From NCBI GenBank assembly GCA_002311345.1, contig DCAA01000026.1:104710-126405 (forward strand): a stretch of DNA of 21,696 nucleotides, given 5' to 3'. Source of the stretch: Planctomycetes bacterium UBA1146 (GTDB taxonomy: Bacteria > Planctomycetota > UBA8108 > UBA1146). This document shows positions 9,210-16,983 of this stretch, in pieces. The first letter of the stretch is position 1; each line of letters begins with the position of its first letter. The translations under genes were made by a program, and so were the position numbers. A model generated the notes under the pieces. It had not been told where the DNA came from, ran no database searches, and worked only from the letters and a program-made list of their open reading frames with translations.

Positions 9210-11404
9210 CACGCACCACGCCTTCTGGCGCGACCGAAGAACCTTGCCAGACCCGACTCGACGATCAGCAGCACCAGAACCATCAAAAAGGCCGGGTACC
9301 ACAGATCCCCTCTTGCGACACCGGAAGATTCCTCATCACCACCGGCTGCATCGTCATCCAGATGCTTCACCGTTGGATACATGCTGGCGACCTCTTCAGG
9401 ATCAACAAACACCAGAGCGCCTTCAGAAGCCCGTGCGTTGACTGCGAATGCATCACTCCTGGTCTCTCCAGTATCTTGCTCGAACCGCAACTCATATACC
9501 CCCGGTCTCCAGCGACCCGGAACCACCAGATCGAAGGAGAGTCGATCTTCGGCCTCTCTCAGCGCCAGCGGAACGGATCCCCCTTCCGGCGTCAGCAAGT
9601 TGATCCTGGGAGCGTATTCCTCCGAGGAGATCTTGCGGGTCCATGGCTGTCCAAGAGCGAGATTGCGTCCGCCCCCGTCATGCATCGTCAGCCACGGAAG
9701 GGCCTCGTGCAGGAAGCAGACGTATGCCGGAGTGATGGGGAAATTACTCCATTCACGATCGGCTCCGGTGCCCAGCACCAGGACGACCCCCTGGCCATGA
9801 GACTTCTGGACAAGGACCGGCGTCGCCTCGAAGTCGTCGAGAGACATCAGCACATCTGCATCGGGAATCTTCGACAGCGGGCGACGGAAACCATGAACCG
9901 CTACATCTCCGAGACCCGCTTCTGGGAATCCGGAGAGATATTGCAGCACCGGATGTTCGGGACTGTCGATCTGCCAGTGATAGAAGATCTGACGTCTGGG
10001 ATCGACGATGGCAGGCCCCGGTTCCCACGGAAACCACCCCTCTCCATCGCGCCATGCATTCTGTCTCCAGCTCTCGTTATTCATCCTCGCTCCGGTGAAG
10101 ACGAATACGCCACCTCCACGCTGGAGGAACTCCTCGATCTTCTCCGATTGGGCCTCTCCCATCGTGGAGATGTCGGCAAGGATGATCACACGCGGAGTTT
10201 GAAGATCCGCCGATAGAAAGCGGTCTTCAGGAACCACCTCGACACGATAGGGTGAGAGTCGTACACCTGTGGGACTGACCTCGTCAGTTCCCAGGGCAGC
10301 AATGAGCCAGTCCGATTCGGAGGACTCCCCGATTGGATCCCAACCACCGTCGATCACGAGGACATCCACTGCCTCGAGTACTTCAGCAGCAAACCACCTA
10401 GCATCGTCACGATCGAGATCATCGCTGCGCAGTCGAACTTCAACTCGCGCAACTCCCGGCATCCGGAAGATGTGCGGGAAAGAGATGGTTCGTGCATCTC
10501 CCCCTTCTACCGTAATTCTTCGACTTCCCTGCACTTCTCCATCGATGAGGAACTCGACCTCGATTCCCGGCACCATTTCAATGCCACGATTCTCGATCAA
10601 GGCCTGGAAGGAGATGGGCACATCTGCACTGATCAATCCTGTGGATGGACGCAAGGATGTCAGTGTCACGTTTCGCGGGCGCTCCGGTCCGACCGGATGC
10701 AGCACAAGTTCCGCACCGACAGCTTCCAGCCTCTTGAGGGCTTCACTGATCGCAGGAATTTCGGTGCCATCTCCGGAGAGCCAATCCTCACGCTGGAGGT
10801 CGGAGAAGAGATGGAAGGTCCAGCTCCCCCCTTCGGCGGCTGCCAGGGTGGCGGCTTCGGAGATGCTCACTTCCGGTTCGAAAGACAACCAACCGGAAAC
10901 CAATTGCTCGAGGTCCCCCATGATCTGGGCTGGCCCGGCTTCTCCGGTCATCTCGGCGCGAACGGCGGGAGTCTCGCCAGGAGGAAGTCCTCCTACCAGG
11001 AGGGCCGAACGATCGCCGGGCTCGAGTCCAAGCAGCAGGTGCCTCACCTGCTCACGTGCCTGCTCCAGGGTTGTTCTGCTCGTCTTTCGCGCCGCAGTAC
11101 TTCCGGAAGCATCGATGATCACACCTTCCTGACGAACCTGACGACCCAGTACCGGCAATGCATCGGTGGTGAGGGTCGGGCGAGCCATCGCAAACACGAA
11201 CAACAAAATCGCCAGGGTACGCAACAACAGCAGCAAGAAATTTTCGAGACGAAGCCTCCTGCGATGCCTCTTCATCGCTCTGAGCAGGAACTCCATCGCG
11301 GCCCAGGGTCTACGGCGATATCGCTGACGGTTAATCAGGTAGATGATGATGGGGATCACTCCCAGAGCGAGAAACCCGAGCAGTGCAGGAGTGGCAAAAC
11401 TCAT
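9209..11404 (-). CDS. BatA-type membrane protein with VWA domain
   Basis: A 731-residue protein. The N-terminus (PALLGFLALGVIPIIIYLIN, then RRRPWAAMEFL, then a second helix around 56-74 ending FAMARPTL) is the classic BatA N-terminal region. A VWA domain follows at about 92-250, with MIDAS residues D98, S100 and S102 in IIDASGSTA. After it come a beta-sandwich region at about 250-345 and a second degenerate glutamine-amidotransferase-like region (VDVLVIDGGWDPI to GGGVFVFTGARM) without a nucleophile Cys. One C-terminal helix (FLMVLVLLIVESGL) precedes a basic tail. The ATG overlaps the DUF58 stop as ATGA, with GGGAG six bases upstream. In this family the VWA domain is thought to be a client or effector of the MoxR ATPase. 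The 731 residues far exceed simple BatA proteins of about 330 residues, because of the added domains. Confidence 0.85.
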   Translation of the reverse strand: MSFATPALLGFLALGVIPIIIYLINRQRYRRRPWAAMEFLLRAMKRHRRRLRLENFLLLLLRTLAILLFVFAMARPTLTTDALPVLGRQVRQEGVIIDASGSTAARKTSRTTLEQAREQVRHLLLGLEPGDRSALLVGGLPPGETPAVRAEMTGEAGPAQIMGDLEQLVSGWLSFEPEVSISEAATLAAAEGGSWTFHLFSDLQREDWLSGDGTEIPAISEALKRLEAVGAELVLHPVGPERPRNVTLTSLRPSTGLISADVPISFQALIENRGIEMVPGIEVEFLIDGEVQGSRRITVEGGDARTISFPHIFRMPGVARVEVRLRSDDLDRDDARWFAAEVLEAVDVLVIDGGWDPIGESSESDWLIAALGTDEVSPTGVRLSPYRVEVVPEDRFLSADLQTPRVIILADISTMGEAQSEKIEEFLQRGGGVFVFTGARMNNESWRQNAWRDGEGWFPWEPGPAIVDPRRQIFYHWQIDSPEHPVLQYLSGFPEAGLGDVAVHGFRRPLSKIPDADVLMSLDDFEATPVLVQKSHGQGVVLVLGTGADREWSNFPITPAYVCFLHEALPWLTMHDGGGRNLALGQPWTRKISSEEYAPRINLLTPEGGSVPLALREAEDRLSFDLVVPGRWRPGVYELRFEQDTGETRSDAFAVNARASEGALVFVDPEEVASMYPTVKHLDDDAAGGDEESSGVARGDLWYPAFLMVLVLLIVESGLARFFGRARRRGA

Positions 11405-12303
11405 CGAGTACTCCCTGCGCGTCTAACAAGAGACTCTCTCAGAACCTGGTCAAATGATCGCGAACAGTCTGCGAGTTGATACTGGATCCCGCTGTTACGA
11501 AAATCCCTGCGCATCTCGCGCATGAACTCACGAATCTCGACCAGATACGCTTCTCTGACTGCTTCTGGATCCGCCAGTTGATCCGGGTAATCCTCCAGCC
11601 CCTCGAAGAGGGTCATCCGGGTGAAGGGGAAGTTGAGTTCATCTGGATCCATGACATGAATAACCAGGACATCGTGACCGGCATGGCGCAATCGGCGCAA
11701 TCCGTGAACCAGACCATCCTTGTCATCGAAAAGATCCGTCAGAAGAACGATGAGACATCGTCTCTTGAGACGATCGGATACCCTCCCCAGCACCTCTCCG
11801 ATATCGGTAGCGTCCTTCCCCGATTGCTGAGCGAGAACTCCGACCAGATCCTGGAGGTGGCTTCTGCTCTGCGAGATCGGAGCCTCGGCGCGAATCTTCT
11901 CGTCGAAGACTAGTGCCCCCACTGCATCTTGTTGTCCCAGGATGAGGTATGCGAGTGAAGCGGCGAGTGTACGTGCATAGTCGAGTTTCGACATCGCTCC
12001 GGAGCCGTATGCCATCGACTCACTGGCATCGAGAACCAGTTGGACACGAAGATTGGTCTCTTCCTCGAATTGCTTGATGTAGTAACGATCTGAACGACCA
12101 AAAACTTTCCAGTCGATGTAGCGGATGTCATCCCCGGGGACGTATTCCCTGTGTTCGGCAAACTCGACCGATGAACCATGGAAAGGGCTCCGGTGGAGCC
12201 CAGTGATGGACCCTTCCACGATCATCCGTGCCCGAACAATCAGGCCAGAGATCTTTGCCAAGGATGAGGGATCAAGAAGTCGTTGTGCCTCTTCAGACGA
12301 CAT
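11401..12303 (-). CDS. DUF58 (VWA-like) protein
   Basis: A 300-residue protein from the ATG at 12303. It carries the DUF58 signature: GSSVEFAEHREYVPGDD followed by IRYIDWKVFGRSDRYYIKQF, then a VWA-like strand with LVLDASESM. DUF58 proteins almost always follow a moxR gene and are thought to act with it; their molecular role is poorly defined. The chosen start gives the usual DUF58 length and N-terminus (LLDPSSLAKISGLIVRAR) and overlaps the moxR stop by 11 bases. The longer frame from 12372 would overlap moxR by 80 bases and adds 23 residues of unlikely sequence. No membrane segment is evident, so it should be cytoplasmic. Its stop overlaps the BatA-type gene start by four bases. Confidence 0.88.
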   Translation of the reverse strand: MSSEEAQRLLDPSSLAKISGLIVRARMIVEGSITGLHRSPFHGSSVEFAEHREYVPGDDIRYIDWKVFGRSDRYYIKQFEEETNLRVQLVLDASESMAYGSGAMSKLDYARTLAASLAYLILGQQDAVGALVFDEKIRAEAPISQSRSHLQDLVGVLAQQSGKDATDIGEVLGRVSDRLKRRCLIVLLTDLFDDKDGLVHGLRRLRHAGHDVLVIHVMDPDELNFPFTRMTLFEGLEDYPDQLADPEAVREAYLVEIREFMREMRRDFRNSGIQYQLADCSRSFDQVLRESLVRRAGSTR

Positions 12304-13375
12304 GCGCCGCCGTTTCTTCGAGCAGCCTGGTGATGATGTCATCCGAGGTGACCCCCTCGGCCTCTGCTGCAAAGTTGGTCACGATGCGGTGTCTCAGCAC
12401 AGGTAAGGCTATCCGTCTGATGTCGTCTCCGGTGACATATGGGCGGCCTGCGAGGACTGCGCTCGCCTTGGCACCCAGTACCAGATACTGCCCGGCTCTT
12501 GGACCTGCTCCCCAATCGACATGGCGCCTCACGAAGTCCGGAGCTTCTTCGGTACGAACCCGGGTTGCACGGGTCAGGCGCAATGCATAGCGGACCAGGT
12601 CATCGGCGATGGGGACACTCCTGACGAGGGCTTGCAATTCGAGAATCCGCTGGCCATCGAGCACCGGTTGCAGATCGACTTCGATTCCACCCGTCGTCCT
12701 TTGCATGATCACCAGTTCTTCGGCGGCACTCGGGTAATCGACCCGGATGTTGAACATGAATCGATCGAGTTGAGCCTCGGGCAGAGGATAAGTCCCTTCC
12801 TGCTCGATAGGATTCTGGGTCGCAAGCACGAAGAAGGGCATATCGAGAGGGTGTCGATTCCCTCCCACGGTCACTTGCTTCTCCTGCATCGCCTCGAGCA
12901 ACGCCGCCTGAGTCTTGGGCGGAGTTCGGTTGATCTCATCGGCGAGCAACACGTTTGCGAAGATGGGTCCTGGAACGAACCTGAAACTTCTCTCGCCAGT
13001 GGAACTGTCGGACTGGATCACCTCGGTACCGGTGATGTCGCTGGGCATCAGATCCGGCGTGAACTGGATCCTGTTGAAAGAGAGCGACAAGGAACGGGCG
13101 AGGGTGCTGATCAACAGGGTCTTTGCAAGTCCAGGCACTCCAACCAGCAAGCAGTGCCCCCCGGAGAGGAGCGATAACAGCAACTGATCGATGACCTCAT
13201 CTTGTCCGACGATGACAGTCGCCAGTTGCTCACGCAGTTTATTGATGGCTTCTTGGACCTGTTGGATGATGTCAGCGCCTGCAGCATCGGAGTTGGGGGC
13301 TTCCAGGTCATCATTCTCGATCGGGAAATCCTCGGAATCTGATTCCTGATCGGGCTGTTCCTCTTGATTCATCAT
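12293..13375 (-). CDS. MoxR-family AAA+ ATPase
   Basis: A 360-residue protein and the first gene of the minus-strand operon. Walker A is GVPGLAKT, the MoxR form, near residue 80. Walker B is LLADEINR. The region ATQNPIEQEGTYPLPEAQLD is the MoxR sensor/lid signature. MoxR proteins are ATP-driven chaperone-like assembly factors that commonly act on VWA-domain partners, and three such partners lie directly downstream. The N-terminus carries about 30 acidic residues before the AAA domain. The ATG at 13375 (or the adjacent one at 13372) is preferred over an upstream in-frame ATG at 13426, because AGAGGA lies about six bases upstream and because the extra 17 residues look non-coding. No clear promoter was found in the divergent region upstream. 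Confidence 0.92.
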   Translation of the reverse strand: MMNQEEQPDQESDSEDFPIENDDLEAPNSDAAGADIIQQVQEAINKLREQLATVIVGQDEVIDQLLLSLLSGGHCLLVGVPGLAKTLLISTLARSLSLSFNRIQFTPDLMPSDITGTEVIQSDSSTGERSFRFVPGPIFANVLLADEINRTPPKTQAALLEAMQEKQVTVGGNRHPLDMPFFVLATQNPIEQEGTYPLPEAQLDRFMFNIRVDYPSAAEELVIMQRTTGGIEVDLQPVLDGQRILELQALVRSVPIADDLVRYALRLTRATRVRTEEAPDFVRRHVDWGAGPRAGQYLVLGAKASAVLAGRPYVTGDDIRRIALPVLRHRIVTNFAAEAEGVTSDDIITRLLEETAAHVV

Positions 13376-13773
13376 GCAGTTTCCTCTGTTTCCGGATCTG
13401 GCAAGACAGGCTCCGCCTGGAGACACAACTGGTGCCCCTCAGACAAGTCTGCGATGGATCCCCAAATGGCGCCCAGCGGCCTCCGGGGGATAGTTTCCTC
13501 ATGTCCGTGGAAGATAATGGAGTCCCCCAGCGGAAGAAACCGGCCGAAAAGGTCGAATTGCCTCCTTTTGACCACAGGCGTACTCTCCTGTCGGGTCTCG
13601 TTGACTTGCTCCGGGACACCCCTAAACTCTCTCCACTGCCCCTTCCAACGAATTGTCGCCGTGGGGTGGTTCCATCGGGATGAACCGATCGGGCCGCGCC
13701 GGTTGTGCCCATCCTGGTGGTGAAGCAACCTCGAACGCCCGCCGGGCACGATGGGCCAGATGAGGGGGGTCAC
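13376..13773. other. Divergent intergenic region between moxR and guaB
   Basis: About 400 bases separate the two divergent operons, far more than any other gap here. No frame in it looks coding: the open frames give compositionally odd Arg/Ser/Pro-rich products without a convincing start. It holds one sigma-70-like candidate promoter facing guaB (listed separately). It also has an imperfect inverted repeat (GGGGGA 13485-13490 with TCCCCC 13523-13528, and an inner TTCC/GGAA pair) and an 8-base direct repeat CCCAGCGG at 13472-13479 and 13526-13533. I could not recognise a riboswitch or any known operator. No credible promoter was found facing moxR. Confidence 0.6.
13601..13628 (+). promoter_or_regulatory. 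Candidate sigma-70-like promoter for the guaB operon
   Basis: TTGACT at 13601-13606 matches five of six bases of the -35 consensus. After 16 bases, TAAACT at 13623-13628 matches four of six bases of the -10 consensus. It would give a leader of about 140 bases before the guaB start. A match of this quality can arise by chance, and the promoter consensus of this organism is unknown. Confidence 0.3.
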
Positions 13774-15282
13774 TTGACCGATGGTATGAGTGCGAGAGAA
13801 CTGTTTGGGTCCCATAGCAGCATGACCTATGACGACATCGTCATCCTGCCTGGATTCATCGATTTCGGTGTGCAGGAGGTTCAATTACGAACCCGCCTGA
13901 CGCGCGAAATCGAGATTGCCGCACCCCTCTGCTCGTCTCCGATGGACACTGTCACCGAGTCCGATATGGCGGTCAATCTGGCCCTACTCGGGGGCATCGG
14001 TTTCATCCACTACAACAACTCCATCGAACAGCAAACTAATATGGTTCGTCGGGTAAAACGCTTCGAGAACGGCTTCATCATCGAACCGATGGTCCTGAGC
14101 CCAGATCACTGTCTCGCAGATGTTGACGCCATTCGTGAGCGGCACGGATTTTCCGGAATCCCCGTCACCCAGGACGGGACTCTGAATTCAAAACTGGTCG
14201 GAATCGTTGCAAACCGAGACATCGACTTCGAGCAGGATCGCTCGATCCTGTTACGGGATGTCATGACCGTCGACCTGGTCACAGCGTCCAAGGGCATCAC
14301 CCTCAAGGAAGCCAACCGACTCCTGCGTGAATCGAAAAAAGGGAAATTGCCCATCATCGATGAAAACGGCTTGCTCGCGGCACTGGTTTCGCGCACCGAT
14401 ATCAAGAAGAACCGGGATTTCCCCGATGCATCGAAGAGTTCTGACAAACAACTGATGGCCGGAGCTGCAGTCTCCACTCGAAAACAAGATAGAGAGCGTC
14501 TGGAAGCACTCGTCGAGGCAGGAGTCGATGTAGTGGTGATCGATAGTGCTCAAGGGCACTCGATCTTCCAGATCGAGATGATCGAGTACGCGCGCAGTTC
14601 TTTCCCGGACTTACAGGTGATCGCCGGAAACGTGGTCACTCAAGATCAGTGCGCTGCGCTGATCCAGGCGGGAGCCGATGGGATCCGTGTCGGGATGGGG
14701 CCGGGCTCCATCTGCACTACCCAGGAAACGATGGCGGTCGGAAGAGGACAGGCGGCAGCGGTCTATCACTGTGCGTTGCTCTGTCGAGAGCAAAATGTCC
14801 CCGTCATTGCTGACGGTGGAATCCGTGATATCGGTCACATCGTCAAGGCACTCTCGGTTGGAGCTTCCTGTGTGATGATGGGATTATTGTTCTCCGGAAC
14901 TTCCGAAACTCCCGGCGAGTACTTTTATCAGAATGGAGTCCGATTGAAGCGCTACCGTGGAATGGCGTCCATCGAAGCGATGGACGCTGGTGGTGACAAG
15001 AGGTACTTCGCCGACAACGAACAGGTTCGAGTCGCTCAGGGTGTTTCCGGCATGGTGATGGACAAAGGTTCCATCCGAAACCTTGTGCCGTACCTGTGTC
15101 AGGGGCTGAAGCACGCCTTCCAGGACATGGGTGTCCGGAACTTGGCTGCTCTACACGATGCTCTCGACCAGGGAGAACTCTGTTTCGAAACTCGGACTCA
15201 ATCCGCCCAACAAGAGGGTGGTGTTCACGATATGTACTCCTACGAAAAGCCCGCACTCGGAACCCGTGAACGGATCGAGTAA
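13774..15282 (+). CDS. guaB: Inosine-5'-monophosphate dehydrogenase, eukaryotic-like type
   Basis: IMP dehydrogenase oxidises IMP to XMP with NAD+, the committed step of GMP synthesis. About 502 residues. The catalytic loop is GMGPGSICTTQE; the nucleophile Cys is codon 14713-14715. Also present are SSPMDTVTE, a central two-CBS insert (about residues 110-230), the flap motif KRYF, and the end SAQQEGGVHDMYSYEK. These features, with TTQE in place of the bacterial TTRI, RVGMG in place of KVGIG, and KKNRDFPDASK, match eukaryotic IMPDHs much better than the usual bacterial enzyme. The residue matching human Gln441 is Met (GMVMDKGS). The start is a choice: TTG 13774 has GAGG eight bases upstream, while ATG 13786 has no ribosome site at a good distance. 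A longer frame from 13705 has no support. It is first gene of the guaB-guaA operon. Confidence 0.95.
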   Translation: MTDGMSARELFGSHSSMTYDDIVILPGFIDFGVQEVQLRTRLTREIEIAAPLCSSPMDTVTESDMAVNLALLGGIGFIHYNNSIEQQTNMVRRVKRFENGFIIEPMVLSPDHCLADVDAIRERHGFSGIPVTQDGTLNSKLVGIVANRDIDFEQDRSILLRDVMTVDLVTASKGITLKEANRLLRESKKGKLPIIDENGLLAALVSRTDIKKNRDFPDASKSSDKQLMAGAAVSTRKQDRERLEALVEAGVDVVVIDSAQGHSIFQIEMIEYARSSFPDLQVIAGNVVTQDQCAALIQAGADGIRVGMGPGSICTTQETMAVGRGQAAAVYHCALLCREQNVPVIADGGIRDIGHIVKALSVGASCVMMGLLFSGTSETPGEYFYQNGVRLKRYRGMASIEAMDAGGDKRYFADNEQVRVAQGVSGMVMDKGSIRNLVPYLCQGLKHAFQDMGVRNLAALHDALDQGELCFETRTQSAQQEGGVHDMYSYEKPALGTRERIE

Positions 15283-15307
15283 TTTCGAGACTCGAGAGGA
15301 AGCCAGT

Positions 15308-16864
15308 TTGGCCTCGGAGATCAGCAACGAATTCTGCGCGATCCTCGACTTCGGTTCGCAGTACAGCCAGTTGATTGCCCGCAGGGTCCGGGAGAATCGG
15401 GTTTACTGTGAGATCCTTCCCTGCTCGATCACTGCCAGGGAGTTGCAGGAGAAGGGAGTTCGGGGCGTGATTCTCAGTGGAGGCCCATGCGGGGTCTACG
15501 ACGAGAACGCCCCACAACTCGATCCCGAAATCCTCGGCATGGATCTTCCGGTGCTCGGTATCTGTTACGGCATGCAGGTCGCCTGCCAATCAACAGGAGG
15601 GGCGGTCACTCCTTCAACAGAACGTGAGTACGGAGACACCACTCTTCTGATCGACCAGAGTGACAATCCCATCTTTTACGGTTGCGATGAGAAGTTGCAG
15701 GTCTGGATGAGCCACGGCGACCGGGTCAACGAGATCCCTGACAATTTCTGCGCCATCGCTCATACCGAAAACACTCCTCTCGCTGCAGTGTTCGACCCAA
15801 CGTCAAAGTTCTGGGGATTGCAGTTTCACCCCGAAGTCACACATACCCAGGACGATGGCAAGATCCTCAACAACTTCCTCTACCGCATCTGTCGATTCAC
15901 CGGAGACTGGGAGATACAGGATTACGTCACTCGTAGTGTCGATGAGATCCGCGAGACGGTCGGTAACAACCGGGTGGTCTGTGCTCTTTCGGGAGGTGTG
16001 GACTCTTCCGTGGTCGCTCTTCTGATTCACAAGGCCATCGGAGATCGGCTGACCTGTTTCTTCATCGACAATGGGGTGCTGCGAGAAGGGGAAGCGAAGC
16101 AGGTCTGCGATATCTTCCAGAACCAGTTCCAACTCGACTTCCGTTTCATCGATGCTACCGATAGATTTCTCGAAAGACTCGCTGGAGTCATCGAACCGGA
16201 AGAGAAACGGAAAGCCATCGGTTACCAGTTCATCGATGAGTTCCGGGAGGCAGCTAAGCAATTCACCGATGCGAAGTTCCTGGCTCAGGGAACCCTGTAT
16301 CCGGATGTGATCGAGAGCGTCAGCCCCTTCGAGGGCCCCTCCGCCACCATCAAGAGCCATCACAATGTCGGAGGCCTTCCCGAAGACCTCGGCTTCGAAC
16401 TGATCGAACCGTTGCGATTCCTGTTCAAGGATGAAGCACGTTTGATCGGAAAAGAACTGGGCCTACCCGATGAGATCGTCCAGCGACAACCATTCCCCGG
16501 ACCGGGACTCGGCATCAGGATCGTCGGTGAGGTCACGCGAGAGCGTCTCGCCACACTTCGAGCCGCCGACCAAATCGTTCGGAAAGAACTGCAAGAGTGG
16601 AGTCGTTTTCGCGATATCTGGCAGGGCTTCGCGGTACTCCTGCCGGTCCGTTCCGTCGGGGTCCAGGGGGATCAGAGAACCTACGATTGCACGGCAGCCA
16701 TCCGGATCGTCGAATCGACAGATGGAATGACCGCCAACTGGATGCTGCCACCACAGGAGATTCTCGCCAGAATTTCCAATCGTATCTGTAACGAGGTGCA
16801 GGGGATCAATCGCGTTGTGCTCGATATCTCCAGCAAACCTCCTTCGACCATCGAGTGGGAGTAG
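15308..16864 (+). CDS. guaA: GMP synthase (glutamine-hydrolysing)
   Basis: GMP synthase aminates XMP to GMP using glutamine and ATP. 518 residues from a TTG start. The N-terminal class I amidotransferase domain has the nucleophile Cys86 in GICYGMQ and the catalytic His in LQFHPEV. The ATP-pyrophosphatase domain has the P-loop ALSGGVDSSVVA. The C-terminal dimerisation domain contains QPFPGPGLGIRI and ends TIEWE, as in the family. The TTG at 15308 is chosen because AGAGGA lies seven bases upstream and because it gives the family's usual length. An in-frame ATG at 15131 would overlap guaB by 152 bases and encode about 59 extra unrelated residues. It follows guaB after 25 bases, so the two GMP-branch enzymes are co-transcribed. 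Confidence 0.96.
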   Translation: MASEISNEFCAILDFGSQYSQLIARRVRENRVYCEILPCSITARELQEKGVRGVILSGGPCGVYDENAPQLDPEILGMDLPVLGICYGMQVACQSTGGAVTPSTEREYGDTTLLIDQSDNPIFYGCDEKLQVWMSHGDRVNEIPDNFCAIAHTENTPLAAVFDPTSKFWGLQFHPEVTHTQDDGKILNNFLYRICRFTGDWEIQDYVTRSVDEIRETVGNNRVVCALSGGVDSSVVALLIHKAIGDRLTCFFIDNGVLREGEAKQVCDIFQNQFQLDFRFIDATDRFLERLAGVIEPEEKRKAIGYQFIDEFREAAKQFTDAKFLAQGTLYPDVIESVSPFEGPSATIKSHHNVGGLPEDLGFELIEPLRFLFKDEARLIGKELGLPDEIVQRQPFPGPGLGIRIVGEVTRERLATLRAADQIVRKELQEWSRFRDIWQGFAVLLPVRSVGVQGDQRTYDCTAAIRIVESTDGMTANWMLPPQEILARISNRICNEVQGINRVVLDISSKPPSTIEWE

Positions 16865-16868
16865 TCTG

Positions 16869-16970
16869 ATGAGTATTTCTTTTGTCGGGTTGGGCATCAT
16901 CTTGGCAGTCATTGTTCTCGTGATCACCTTGTTCTTGATCGGCGGAGGCCGAGAATCCGATCACGATTGA
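16869..16970 (+). CDS. 33-residue single-helix membrane protein
   Basis: A short frame begins with ATG four bases after the guaA stop, with GGGAG about seven bases upstream, and ends with TGA 13 bases before ribH. The product has one clear transmembrane helix (about residues 5-25, VGLGIILAVIVLVITLFLIG) and a short hydrophilic acidic tail, GGGRESDHD. The tight fit between two operon genes, the ribosome site and the clean hydrophobic-then-polar pattern support a real gene. I do not recognise a family. It is too short for most gene callers. A chance frame cannot be excluded without homologues. Confidence 0.6.
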   Translation: MSISFVGLGIILAVIVLVITLFLIGGGRESDHD

Positions 16971-16983
16971 TAGGAATGAACTC

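Noticed and set aside
9210..9302. Upstream in-frame ATG extending the VWA/amidotransferase-like protein by 31 residues
   Set aside because: It would overlap the BatA-type gene by 94 bases, and the added residues are Arg/Gly-rich, whereas the ATG at 9209 forms a clean TGATG junction.
13485..13528. Nested inverted repeat as an intrinsic terminator or riboswitch
   Set aside because: The stem is short and interrupted, lacks a T-run on either strand and fits no riboswitch I can recognise, so it is only noted as part of the intergenic region.
13364..13723. Plus-strand open frame of 119 codons in the divergent region, with overlapping frames on the minus strand
   Set aside because: No ribosome site, no recognisable motif and odd composition; several frames are open at once, as expected from GC-rich non-coding DNA.
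15131..15307. ATG-initiated N-terminal extension of guaA
   Set aside because: It lies mostly inside guaB in another frame and adds 59 residues unlike GMP synthase. The TTG at 15308 has a good ribosome site and gives the normal length.
14843..15589. A 248-codon minus-strand open frame
   Set aside because: Antisense to guaB and guaA, both of which are identified by catalytic motifs; no coherent protein features.
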